Shown here: in pieces, positions 55,368 through 63,358 of the stretch
How positions within the stretch are numbered: the first letter of the stretch is position 1
Layout of the letters: each line of letters begins with the position of its first letter
Assembly (NCBI GenBank): GCA_002951815.1
Contig: CP019454.1
Location: 1,550,001-1,614,000 of the forward strand
Reading direction: 5' to 3'
DNA length: 64,000 nucleotides
Origin: Sulfobacillus thermotolerans
GTDB lineage: Bacteria; Bacillota; Sulfobacillia; Sulfobacillales; Sulfobacillaceae
Program-made: the position numbers and the translations under genes
The notes under the pieces: model-generated
Seen by the model: the letters and a program-made list of their open reading frames with translations, nothing else
The model's database searches: none
What the model was told of the DNA's origin: nothing

Positions 55368-57236
55368 ATGATCTCGGAACACTTGGAGGAAAAGCGCCAA
55401 CTGTTGCCGGATAAGCCAGGCATTTACCTCATGAAAGACGAAAATGGCCGGGTGATTTATGTCGGCAAGGCACTCAGTCTAAAGCAACGGGTTCGGAGCT
55501 ATTTCCAAGAAGCGAGCCGTCTTCAGCCGAAAGTGGCGGCTATGATGCGTCACGTGGTGGATTTTGAAATTATTACGACAGACACCGAAGTCGAGGCGTT
55601 GATTCTTGAAGCCACTATGATTAAAAAGCTTCAGCCGCATTATAACATCCGGCTGAAGGATGATAAGTCCTATCCCTATATTCGGCTTAGTTGGGAAGAA
55701 GAGTTTCCGCGTTTGATGATTGCGCGTCGGCCAGATATCCCAGGCAGCCGTTATTTTGGGCCGTATACGCGTGCGCAATCCGTTCATGAAACGATCCGGC
55801 TCTTACGTCATATTTTTCCGATTCGCAACTGCACCAATCAGAAATTTAAAAACGCCGTGCGGCCTTGCTTGGAATACCATATTGAAAGGTGTCCGGCACC
55901 GTGTCAAGGCTTAATTGACAAAGACAGCTACCGTAGCATGATGAAAAATGTTGAGCTATTTTTAGACGGAAAAGTTGATGCGGTAGAAAAGACGTTGGTG
56001 CAGCAACTGAATGACGCCGCTGCTCATTTGGAGTTTGAAAAGGCAGCGCGTTTTCGTGATCAAGTGAAGGCTGTGCGAGAGATTACGGCCCAGCAAAAAG
56101 TGTCGGCGGAGGCGGGACGCCAGCTTGATGCCATCAGTTGGGTGGTCAGCGCAGACGATGCCTACGTTCAAGTTTTTATGGTGCGCGAAGGGCGGTTGAT
56201 TGGCCGGGAGTCATTCACTCTGACGGGCGTAGACGAAAACAATGAACACGAGATTGCCAAGGCCTTTCTCATGCAATATTATGACCGGGCCCGAGATATT
56301 CCGCCTGAAATTCTTATTGAACATTTACCGCCCGAGGTGGATGGCATTGATCAATGGCTGCGGGAAAAACGGGGAGGACGGGTGGAGTTAAAAGTTCCAC
56401 AGCGTGGAGAAAAACAACGATTGTTGGCGATGGTGCGGCAAAATGCGGCATTGGCACGCGATGAAGCGTTGAGGCGTCTGGAAATTAAAGAGCGCGAACG
56501 CGATACAGCGCTATTGGAAATTCAGCATAGTTTAGGATTGCCTAAGTTGCCTGTGCGGATGGAGTGTTATGATATTTCGAATACGCAGGGAACGGAATCC
56601 GTGGCATCGATGGTGGTGTTTACCAACGGAAAGCCGGATAAGAGCCAGTACCGACGATTCCGCATTCAAACCGTTGAAGGACCGAATGATTTTTTGTCTA
56701 TGAAAGAAGTTATTAGACGTCGTTTTCACCATCAAGCGGAGGATGCCAAACTCTTAGGAAAGAGTCGGTTTGCGACGACGCCGGAATTGGTTATCATCGA
56801 TGGGGGGCGAGGGCAACTGGGATATGCCTATCAAGCGATGCAAGAGTTGGGTGTAGAAGATATCCCGGTATTTGGATTAGCGAAGCAGCATGAATGGCTG
56901 TTTGAACCCCAATCAGCGCAACCTATCATTCTCGACCGCGACTCTGCCGCATTGAAATTGATTATGCATCTGCGGGACGAGGCCCATCGCTTCGCGATTA
57001 CGTATCATCGTCAGTTGCGGACGAAACGCAACTTAGCATCGGTTTTGGATAGTATTCCAGGGGTGGGGCCGGCGCGTAAGAAGGTATTGCGTCAGACTTA
57101 TGCTGATCTCCACGCCATGCGGCAAGCCACTGTGGAAGAGCTCGCTGCATTGCCTGCGATGACGCGGCCGGTGGCCCTAGCCGTGTATCAATATTTACAT
57201 GAAGAACGGAGCACAACCGAGGACTCGACGTCGTAG
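55368..57236 (+). CDS. uvrC: Excinuclease ABC subunit C
   Basis: A 622-residue UvrC; ATG 55368 follows AAAGGGGAGATATC. The N-terminal GIY-YIG nuclease domain starts KPGIYLMKDENGRVIYVGKA (near 17-36). The UVR motif lies near 205-235 (LEFEKAARFRDQVKAV). The C-terminal RNase H-like nuclease with MECYDISNTQGTESVASMVVF lies near 400, followed by LVIIDGGRGQ near 470, and helix-hairpin-helix repeats IPGVGPARKK and LAALPAMT end the protein. It makes both incisions in excision repair. It is 31 bases after uvrA, completing a uvrB-uvrA-uvrC operon. Confidence 0.96.
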   Translation: MISEHLEEKRQLLPDKPGIYLMKDENGRVIYVGKALSLKQRVRSYFQEASRLQPKVAAMMRHVVDFEIITTDTEVEALILEATMIKKLQPHYNIRLKDDKSYPYIRLSWEEEFPRLMIARRPDIPGSRYFGPYTRAQSVHETIRLLRHIFPIRNCTNQKFKNAVRPCLEYHIERCPAPCQGLIDKDSYRSMMKNVELFLDGKVDAVEKTLVQQLNDAAAHLEFEKAARFRDQVKAVREITAQQKVSAEAGRQLDAISWVVSADDAYVQVFMVREGRLIGRESFTLTGVDENNEHEIAKAFLMQYYDRARDIPPEILIEHLPPEVDGIDQWLREKRGGRVELKVPQRGEKQRLLAMVRQNAALARDEALRRLEIKERERDTALLEIQHSLGLPKLPVRMECYDISNTQGTESVASMVVFTNGKPDKSQYRRFRIQTVEGPNDFLSMKEVIRRRFHHQAEDAKLLGKSRFATTPELVIIDGGRGQLGYAYQAMQELGVEDIPVFGLAKQHEWLFEPQSAQPIILDRDSAALKLIMHLRDEAHRFAITYHRQLRTKRNLASVLDSIPGVGPARKKVLRQTYADLHAMRQATVEELAALPAMTRPVALAVYQYLHEERSTTEDSTS

Positions 57237-57284
57237 CAGTGGCGGGGTACAACACTCGATGGCGACACAGAGGAGGTATGCGTC

Positions 57285-57626
57285 ATGCGTTGGCTTACGG
57301 TATGGATTGCATCCGCTGTGGGGCTCGCGGTGGTCACGCATTTACATCTTGGCGTGCAAGCCGTCAGTGCGGAAAGTATTATTGTAGCGGCCTTGGTACT
57401 AGGGCTTGTCAACACAATTATTCGACCGGTTGTCAAGTTGTTAACATTGCCCATTAATCTTCTCACCTTTGGGTTGTTCGGATTAGTGATCAATGCGTTG
57501 ATGCTATGGTTGGTGTCGGCGGTAGTTCCAGGCTTTATGGTCCATGGATTTGGCGCGGCGTTTTGGGGGGCGTTAATTCTTTCTATTGTATCGGGGGTTG
57601 TAGGATGGGTGATCAAGTACGGATAA
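57285..57626 (+). CDS. Phage holin family 4 / YvlD-like small membrane protein
   Basis: A 113-residue protein with four hydrophobic segments, ATG 57285 after AGAGGAGGTATGCGTC. The block LGLVNTIIRPVVKLLTLPINLLTFGLFGLVINA is the hallmark of the DUF360/YvlD (phage holin superfamily IV) proteins common on bacterial chromosomes. These are not phage genes; the role is unknown, sometimes linked to envelope stress. Its last 22 bases overlap the start of the HAD gene, so the two are coupled. Confidence 0.82.
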   Translation: MRWLTVWIASAVGLAVVTHLHLGVQAVSAESIIVAALVLGLVNTIIRPVVKLLTLPINLLTFGLFGLVINALMLWLVSAVVPGFMVHGFGAAFWGALILSIVSGVVGWVIKYG

Positions 57627-58432
57627 AATTGTTGGTGTTGGACTTAGACGGCACCGCGCTGCGCCCCGATGGTTCTTTATCGACAGAACTTATTGAGCGT
57701 GTCGCGCAGTGCCGGGCTATGGGCGTTCAGGTGATGCTAGCGACGGGGCGTATGCTACGCTCGGCTATTCCTTATTGGATGCGCCTAGATCTTGGCAACG
57801 GCCCACTTATTGCCTATAACGGAAGCTTGGTCGCCGAAATCCCGAGTGAAACCCCTTGGTTTGCGTGGCAGCTCAATTCCCAAGTGGCGCATTTCGTGGT
57901 GCGGCGGGCGCTTGAGTGGGGGATTTTGGCGCAAGTGTATGTGGGCAATGAATTGTGGTTGTCGCGCGAAGATGAACGAGCTCAACACTATATCACGGTG
58001 AATCATATTCCCGGGGAAGTGAAACTGGGCGATGATATTCTGCGCTGGCCAGAACCTCCCATTAAAATTTTGCTGCAGGATGATCCGGAACGCCTGGATG
58101 AATTTCGCGTAGAAATTACTCCCGAGGTGCTGGGCCTTCAAGGACGGTTATTCAAATCGCAACAAGATTACCTAGAAATTGTACCTGCGGGTGTGGGCAA
58201 AGGGCCAGCTTTGGAAAAGGTCGCGCATCGATTAGGGATTGAGCGCGAAGCCATTATGGCCGTGGGGGATGCCGAGAATGATATTGACATGATACGGTAT
58301 GCGGGCATTGGCGTCGCCATGGGCCAAGCGTCAGACATGGTCAAACACGCAGCAGACTATGTCACTAAACCCGTACAAGAAGATGGTGCCGCGTATGCTA
58401 TCACTCATTGGATCTTACGCGATAACGACTAA
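57605..58432 (+). CDS. Cof-type HAD-IIB phosphatase
   Basis: A 275-residue haloacid-dehalogenase phosphatase. ATG 57605 is preferred over the open frame from 57506, which merely covers the previous gene. Motif I is LLVLDLDGTAL with the nucleophile Asp, motif II is MLATGRM, motif III is the Lys in GVGKGPALEKV near 200, and motif IV is VGDAENDIDMI near 222. The middle is the type IIB cap domain. Substrates of Cof-like enzymes are sugar phosphates, flavin or pyridoxal phosphates; none can be named. It overlaps the gene before it, and its last four bases overlap the small gene on the other strand. Confidence 0.85.
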   Translation: MGDQVRIKLLVLDLDGTALRPDGSLSTELIERVAQCRAMGVQVMLATGRMLRSAIPYWMRLDLGNGPLIAYNGSLVAEIPSETPWFAWQLNSQVAHFVVRRALEWGILAQVYVGNELWLSREDERAQHYITVNHIPGEVKLGDDILRWPEPPIKILLQDDPERLDEFRVEITPEVLGLQGRLFKSQQDYLEIVPAGVGKGPALEKVAHRLGIEREAIMAVGDAENDIDMIRYAGIGVAMGQASDMVKHAADYVTKPVQEDGAAYAITHWILRDND

Positions 58433-58653
58433 TGCCAACGGCTTAGGATCTGATGCCCCCAGGGCAAGCGCCAAATCAGGTAGAGAGTGGTTAGGGTCAC
58501 CGTAATGATAAAGGCCCAGGCGAACTGCCGTTCCATTTGCCGTTCCCGGGCTGCTCGTTTCAAATCGGCTCGAGAGGTGCCCATATTGAGATCGATTGGG
58601 TCTGTTTGAGTGGTTTGGTGTCGGCGCTTGCGCGACCATGCTTCTGTCGCCAT
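58429..58653 (-). CDS. Small single-pass membrane protein, unrecognised
   Basis: A 74-residue protein starting at ATG 58653 with AAGGAGG eight bases upstream; an upstream open frame to 58833 is not needed. The N-terminal 45 residues are highly charged (EAWSRKRRHQTTQTDP, then RADLKRAARERQMERQ), followed by one membrane segment (AWAFIITVTLTTLYLIW) and a short tail. The layout suggests a cytoplasmic basic region attached to the membrane. No family is recognised. It is convergent with the HAD gene and divergent from rapZ. Confidence 0.6.
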   Translation of the reverse strand: MATEAWSRKRRHQTTQTDPIDLNMGTSRADLKRAARERQMERQFAWAFIITVTLTTLYLIWRLPWGHQILSRWH

Positions 58654-58807
58654 GGACAAAGCCTCCTTGTTCTCCTTACCATCGCCTTTTGATGGGTAAT
58701 TCGACATCATCTGGCGAATTTCCTGTATTAGAACGCAAAATATCGTGAAGAGCAAGAGGGTATTCGGTAGTTGGCGTGTAATCATTGAAAACGAGGGAGG
58801 TGACATG

Positions 58808-59677
58808 ATGGAACCACCACGGCTAGTAGTCATTACGGGGTTATCAGGAGCAGGACGCAGTGAAGCGATGCGTGTGTTCGAAGATTTAGGCTATTTTTGT
58901 GTGGACAATCTGCCCCCAAATCTCATCAGCAAGTTTGCAGAACTACTGCATAAGAGCCCTGAGGTGCAAGGAGCGGCGTTAGTGATGGATATTCGGGGTG
59001 GAGTTTTCTTTCACCAATTGACCGCATCATTACGCGAATTAGAAGTGGTGGGATTGCCTTATCAGGTGCTTTATTTAGAGGCGGATGAGGAGACCTTAAT
59101 TCGACGATATAAGCTGTCCAGACGGCGCCATCCCTTAGAGGCCCAAGGCCGACTTGTCGAAGCTTTGCGGAAAGAAAAAAGGGCGCTCCAAGAAATTCGG
59201 GGCAAGGCGGATGTTGTTATTGACACATCTGGCTTGACCCCATTGCAATTGCGTCAAAGAATTTCTGACATTTTTCGTTTGGATGCGGGTGCCTCATCGT
59301 TTCAGGTGCGCTTAGTATCTTTTGGGTTCAAACATGGCTTGCCTAAGGATGCCGACTTGGTCTTTGATGTCCGTTTCTTGCCTAACCCCTATTATGTAGA
59401 CGATTTGCGAAGCAAGACGGGTAACGACGCCGCGGTCGATCAATATGTGATGCGCTTTCCCCAGGCCAAGGAGACGCTTGCACATCTTGATACCCTACTG
59501 ACCTTTCTCATTCCCCAATTTCAGCAAGAGGGAAAACCCCAGATAACCGTGGGCATTGGCTGTACTGGCGGCCAACATCGGTCAGTGGTTTTTGCCAACC
59601 ATTTAAAGGAATTGCTGCTTGAGCATGGCAGCCAAGCCTTGGTCGAACACCGCGATCTTGAGCTGCGGGAGGATTAA
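58808..59677 (+). CDS. rapZ: RNase adapter / nucleotide-binding protein RapZ (YvcJ)
   Basis: A 289-residue P-loop protein. GGGAGG precedes two adjacent ATGs (58805, 58808); the second has better spacing. Walker A GLSGAGRSEAM near residue 13, FEDLGYFCVDNLPP near 28-41, LEADEETLIRRYKLSRRRHPL near 95-113, and the C-terminal block VGIGCTGGQHRSVVFAN near 255-272 are RapZ hallmarks. In Bacillus YvcJ hydrolyses GTP and affects competence; in E. coli RapZ senses amino-sugar phosphate. It heads the rapZ-yvcK-whiA cluster typical of Gram-positive bacteria. Confidence 0.93.
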   Translation: MEPPRLVVITGLSGAGRSEAMRVFEDLGYFCVDNLPPNLISKFAELLHKSPEVQGAALVMDIRGGVFFHQLTASLRELEVVGLPYQVLYLEADEETLIRRYKLSRRRHPLEAQGRLVEALRKEKRALQEIRGKADVVIDTSGLTPLQLRQRISDIFRLDAGASSFQVRLVSFGFKHGLPKDADLVFDVRFLPNPYYVDDLRSKTGNDAAVDQYVMRFPQAKETLAHLDTLLTFLIPQFQQEGKPQITVGIGCTGGQHRSVVFANHLKELLLEHGSQALVEHRDLELRED

Positions 59678-59678
59678 C

Positions 59679-61004
59679 ATGTGGCGTTTGTTGATTCCGG
59701 GTTTAAAGCTTAAACGCTTTATGGCGCTTATGGCCTTAGGGTTTATGACGTTGGGCATGGCATTGGCGCTCTGGGTCTTGCCTGCCTTGTTGTCCGGATG
59801 GCATCGGCCGGCGGTTGAGGGGACGCTTTTGCTAGTCGGCATCGTCAGCATTGTGCTGGGAGTCTATGGCTTGTGGCAATCTCTCAATGAGATGCTGGGA
59901 TCTGATAGATGGGCAGGCCTGTTATATTCGAAAAGACAACTGGCGCGAGGACCGCATGTGGCCGCTTTAGGTGGGGGAACCGGCATGCCGTCGGTCTTAC
60001 GTGGGTTAAAACATTACAGTTCCAACTTGACCGCCATAGTCACGGTGGCGGATGATGGGGGCAGCTCTGGGCGTCTGCGCGGCGATATGGGAATGCTTCC
60101 CCCAGGTGATATTCGGAACTGCATGGTGGCATTGGCCGATACGGAACCTTTAATGGAACAACTGTTCCAACATCGATTTCCCGCAGGAGAATTAAAAGGG
60201 CATAGCTTTGGTAACTTATTTTTGGCAGCCATGGAACAGGTATCTGGTGATTTTGTGACGGCTTTGCGCGAGTCAAGCCGTGTGCTTGCGGTACGGGGAA
60301 CGGTGCTGCCAGCGACCTTAGAACATGTCACACTCGAAGCTCAATTAGTTGATGGGACGCATGTCACGGGAGAAAGTGCTATTGGCCATAGTGAAAAGCC
60401 GATCGAAAGAGTGTGGATGGAGCCCTCTGATGCAACACCGCTACGGGAAGCCGTTGAGGCAATTTTATCGGCCAACATGGTCGTGTTGGGGCCGGGGAGC
60501 CTCTATACGTCCATATTGCCCAATCTTTTGATTCCGGCGATTGCCGACGCTATTCGGCAAACCCAAGCCATTCGGGTATATGTCGCCAATATTATGACGC
60601 AGCCAGGGGAGACGGCGAACTTCTCCGTTCGTGACCACCTTGCGGCGATTGACAAGCATGTGGGGCCTGGCCTTATTGATATCGTGCTAGTCAATAGTCA
60701 GCCTGTCCCCGAAGACTTGTTGGCTCGCTACCGCAAAGAGGGGGCTGACCAAGTCGGAGGTGCTATTGACGGCTTGTCAGGTGCTGAACCGCTGGTGATC
60801 TATGATAATCTACTATTAGCAGGGCAAGTGGTTCGCCACGATCCGGAGAAATTGGCAACCGCACTCTTGCGAATTTTAATAAAATTTCGGCCTAAATGGG
60901 CTGAAGGCCGTTTAATGGACGCGGCTTGGTTGGAAAATCGTTTACGGGAGCGTCACCAGCCACGATGGGATGGTCTTATGCGCGACAAGTTAAGGCAGAG
61001 ATAG
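59679..61004 (+). CDS. yvcK: Gluconeogenesis factor YvcK/CofD-like, with N-terminal membrane segments
   Basis: A 441-residue protein; ATG 59679 sits one base after the rapZ stop, with GGGAGGATTAAC upstream. Residues about 15-70 form two membrane segments (FMALMALGFMTLGMALALWVL and TLLLVGIVSIVLGVYGL), absent in Bacillus YvcK but known in some clostridial relatives. The CofD-like domain begins HVAALGGGTGMPSVLRGLK, with VTVADDGGSSGRLR, PPGDIRNCMVAL, GHSFGNLFLAAM and LGPGSLYTSILPNL. YvcK proteins bind UDP-sugars and steer carbon to cell-wall precursors. The membrane anchor suggests action at the wall-synthesis site. Confidence 0.9.
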   Translation: MWRLLIPGLKLKRFMALMALGFMTLGMALALWVLPALLSGWHRPAVEGTLLLVGIVSIVLGVYGLWQSLNEMLGSDRWAGLLYSKRQLARGPHVAALGGGTGMPSVLRGLKHYSSNLTAIVTVADDGGSSGRLRGDMGMLPPGDIRNCMVALADTEPLMEQLFQHRFPAGELKGHSFGNLFLAAMEQVSGDFVTALRESSRVLAVRGTVLPATLEHVTLEAQLVDGTHVTGESAIGHSEKPIERVWMEPSDATPLREAVEAILSANMVVLGPGSLYTSILPNLLIPAIADAIRQTQAIRVYVANIMTQPGETANFSVRDHLAAIDKHVGPGLIDIVLVNSQPVPEDLLARYRKEGADQVGGAIDGLSGAEPLVIYDNLLLAGQVVRHDPEKLATALLRILIKFRPKWAEGRLMDAAWLENRLRERHQPRWDGLMRDKLRQR

Positions 61005-61819
61005 CGCGGGAGACCATTGAATCTCTCCCCGCTTGCATGTGGGCGGAGTTGTGGGGTCTTGGCGGCTTTTCGCAACCTGACCAATGGCGCGATGGCCTTA
61101 AAATAGGCAGTGCTCTCATTGCGCGACGGGCATACCGATTGATGAAAACATTAAATCTTTCTCCGCGCATTATGGTTTACCGGGCGTCGCGCCGCATGCA
61201 TTTTGTCATTAAGCCAAATCTTAACGTTGATAGCGTCGACGAGCAGAGCTTAATTTTGGGATGTGGACCCAGTTATTTGCGGGGCATGTTCTTAGCGCGT
61301 GGATATTTGGCCGATCCTGAGCGGGGAATTCATTTGGAATTCGGGCTTGATAGCGAAGCCCAAAGGGCCTTGCTTCTTCATGTGTTACTCCCGTTGCATC
61401 TGCGCCCCAAAGAAACGGTTCGCCGCGGGCGTACCGTGTTGTATTGGAAAGACCGCCAGCAGATTATTCGCTTATTAGCGCAGATGGGCGCGCATCAGGC
61501 GGTGCTGGAGTGGGAAAGTGCGCAAGTCATGAAAACCGTAAAAAACCGCGTCAACCGTCTTGTCAATTCGGAAACCGCTAACTTGCGGCGTTCGGTCGAA
61601 TCGGGCATGGAGCAGGCGCGGATTTTACAAAAAAAGGTTTCCGATCCAAGCCTTCCACCGGCGTTGCGGGAACTAGCTTTATTGCGTATTGCCCATCCGG
61701 ATTGGTCATTAAAGGAGTTGGGATTGGCGTTATCCCCACCTATTTCCAAATCTGCCGTGAATCATCGTATGCGGCGCCTGCTAAAAGGGCAAAATTTCGA
61801 AACGGACGGACAAAATTAG
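60965..61819 (+). CDS. whiA: DNA-binding protein WhiA
   Basis: A 284-residue protein. The start ATG 60965 lies inside the yvcK end (overlap of 40 bases), giving the typical MGWSYARQVKAEIAR. The N-terminal part resembles LAGLIDADG homing endonuclease folds (CGPSYLRGMFLARGYLADPE near 98-117), and the C-terminus carries a helix-turn-helix (HPDWSLKELGLALSPPISKSAVNHRMRRL near 248-276). WhiA controls sporulation genes in Streptomyces and affects division and chromosome segregation in Bacillus. It is third in rapZ-yvcK-whiA. Confidence 0.92.
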   Translation: MGWSYARQVKAEIARETIESLPACMWAELWGLGGFSQPDQWRDGLKIGSALIARRAYRLMKTLNLSPRIMVYRASRRMHFVIKPNLNVDSVDEQSLILGCGPSYLRGMFLARGYLADPERGIHLEFGLDSEAQRALLLHVLLPLHLRPKETVRRGRTVLYWKDRQQIIRLLAQMGAHQAVLEWESAQVMKTVKNRVNRLVNSETANLRRSVESGMEQARILQKKVSDPSLPPALRELALLRIAHPDWSLKELGLALSPPISKSAVNHRMRRLLKGQNFETDGQN

Positions 61820-61837
61820 ACGATGTGTGCTTTTTTT

Positions 61838-61865
61838 CACGAGAAAAGGCTACCGTTTTTTCGTG
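61838..61865 (+). terminator. Possible weak hairpin after whiA
   Basis: CACGAGAAAA (from 61838) can pair with the segment TTTTTTCGTG ending at 61865, loop of about eight bases. It is A/T-rich and has no T-run behind it, so termination between whiA and the nuo genes is uncertain. Confidence 0.35.
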
Positions 61866-61919
61866 CAGTTTGCCATAATGGTGAATTGTTAGAGAAGTAA
61901 GACGATACGGGGATCCCGG

Positions 61920-61948
61920 TCGACGACGTTGTGACAAGAGCGTATAAT
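61920..61948 (+). promoter_or_regulatory. Candidate promoter for the nuo operon
   Basis: TCGACG at 61920-61925, a 17-base spacer, and a perfect TATAAT at 61943-61948. Transcription would start near 61955, leaving a leader of about 75 bases before nuoA. Confidence 0.55.
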
Positions 61949-62028
61949 CTGTTTGTGAATCCAAGAACGTTCCGTATTAGTTCCTTATAGTGGGAAACTG
62001 TGAATCGAAGACAGCGGGGGTGGCGGAG

Positions 62029-62382
62029 ATGTTCACGAATTACACCGCACTATTGATCTATTTCATTGTCGCATTCTTGGTTGCGTTTGGCATGTCGTAC
62101 ACTTCGAATTTATTAGGACCGCAAGCGCCTGGCGGATTGAAAAAGGCGACCTATGAATCAGGTATCGCTCCTGAAGCGCCGGTTGGGTATTTCTCCGTGC
62201 GATTTTATCGGGTAGCGATGTTTTTTATGATTTTTGATGTTGGAGTCATGGCTTTATATCCGTGGGCGGTGAGTTTAACGACCTTGCGGCAAATAGGGTT
62301 TGAGAAGGCGCTATTCTTCCTGATTATCATCGCGTTTGCGTTTGCGTATGTGTGGAACAGGGGGGGATTCCAATGGGATTAA
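62029..62382 (+). CDS. nuoA: NADH-quinone oxidoreductase subunit A
   Basis: A 117-residue membrane protein with three hydrophobic segments. I chose ATG 62029, giving [16 protein letters not shown], with GGTGGCGGAG directly before it; the frame is open to 61990. [34 protein letters not shown] is the NuoA hallmark, with the conserved Glu and Asp of the quinone-chamber loop (the usual Cys of YECG is Ser here). It is part of the proton-pumping membrane arm junction of complex I. The stop overlaps the nuoB start by ten bases. Confidence 0.93.
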   Translation: MFTNYTALLIYFIVAFLVAFGMSYTSNLLGPQAPGGLKKATYESGIAPEAPVGYFSVRFYRVAMFFMIFDVGVMALYPWAVSLTTLRQIGFEKALFFLIIIAFAFAYVWNRGGFQWD

Positions 62383-62888
62383 GTTCGGAACAGAAAGAGG
62401 CTGAAAAGTCGCTATTGCTGACAACAGTTGAGAAAATGGGGCGCTGGGCTCAGAAATCTTCCGTATGGCCGGCGACCTTTGGATTGGCGTGTTGTGCGAT
62501 TGAAATGATGAGTGTCACGAACTCTCGTTATGATTTAGCGCGGTTTGGTGCTGAGGTGTTTCGGGCCTCGCCGCGACAAGCTGACTTGATGATTGTTGCG
62601 GGGCGAGTCAGTCAAAAGATGGCGCCAGTTCTTCGGACGATTTGGGAGCAGATGCCTGAGCCAAAATGGGTCATTTCCATGGGCGCATGCGCCTCGTCAG
62701 GAGGTGTCTTTGATAATTATGCTATTGTGCAAGGAGTCGACCACATTGTACCGGTTGACATCTATGTCCCGGGGTGTCCCCCCAATCCGGAAGCTTTAAT
62801 GTTTGGAATTCTCAAATTGCAAGAACAGATTATCAAGGGCATTCCCCCAAAGTATCAACGAATGGCAATGGAGGCTGAGACCCTGTGA
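62373..62888 (+). CDS. nuoB: NADH-quinone oxidoreductase subunit B
   Basis: A 171-residue protein. ATG 62373 lies within the nuoA end after GGGGGGATTCCA. It holds the N2 [4Fe-4S] cluster ligands: the double Cys in [11 protein letters not shown] near 43-44, Cys in MGACASSGG near 109 and Cys in [11 protein letters not shown] near 139. [21 protein letters not shown] is conserved near 55-75. It passes electrons to quinone next to NuoD. Its stop overlaps the nuoC start by four bases. Confidence 0.95.
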   Translation: MGLSSEQKEAEKSLLLTTVEKMGRWAQKSSVWPATFGLACCAIEMMSVTNSRYDLARFGAEVFRASPRQADLMIVAGRVSQKMAPVLRTIWEQMPEPKWVISMGACASSGGVFDNYAIVQGVDHIVPVDIYVPGCPPNPEALMFGILKLQEQIIKGIPPKYQRMAMEAETL

Positions 62889-63346
62889 ATCAGAACGATC
62901 CCGACATTATGGCGCGACTGCATGACCAATTTGCCGACAAGATTGAAGACGTGAACGCGGTGGATCAACCAACCTTAATGGTGGCGCTAGATGATTTAAT
63001 TCCCGTCTTGACCTTTCTCAAGACCCAGGAAAATTATGCGATGTGCCTGGATGTATTAGCCGTGGACTATCTACCCAGCCGACCGCGGTTTGAATTGGTC
63101 TATCACTTATATCAACCGTGGAAGCGTGCCCGAATCCGTGTAAAGACGCGGGTGGCCATCGATCAAAGCGTGCCGACCGTAACCACGTTGTGGCCGGGAG
63201 CCAATTGGCCAGAACGCGAAGCGTTTGATTTGTTTGGCATCGTGTTTTCCGGACATCCAGATTTAAAGCGCATTTATTTGCCAGAAGACTGGGATGGGCA
63301 TCCCCTGCGTAAGGATTATCCGCTGACAGGAACTCGTATCGACTGA
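62885..63346 (+). CDS. nuoC: NADH-quinone oxidoreductase subunit C
   Basis: A 153-residue protein starting with GTG 62885, overlapping the nuoB stop as GTGA. The C-terminal hallmark block [20 protein letters not shown] followed by [19 protein letters not shown] is fully preserved (about 115-148), and the N-terminal domain is short. NuoC is part of the peripheral arm contacting NuoD. It is separate from nuoD here, not fused as in E. coli. Confidence 0.93.
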   Translation: MNQNDPDIMARLHDQFADKIEDVNAVDQPTLMVALDDLIPVLTFLKTQENYAMCLDVLAVDYLPSRPRFELVYHLYQPWKRARIRVKTRVAIDQSVPTVTTLWPGANWPEREAFDLFGIVFSGHPDLKRIYLPEDWDGHPLRKDYPLTGTRID

Positions 63347-63358
63347 GAGGTGATGGGA

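Noticed and set aside
57285-57626. Holin family hit as sign of a prophage
   Set aside because: YvlD-type proteins of this family are ordinary chromosomal genes, and no other phage gene is nearby.
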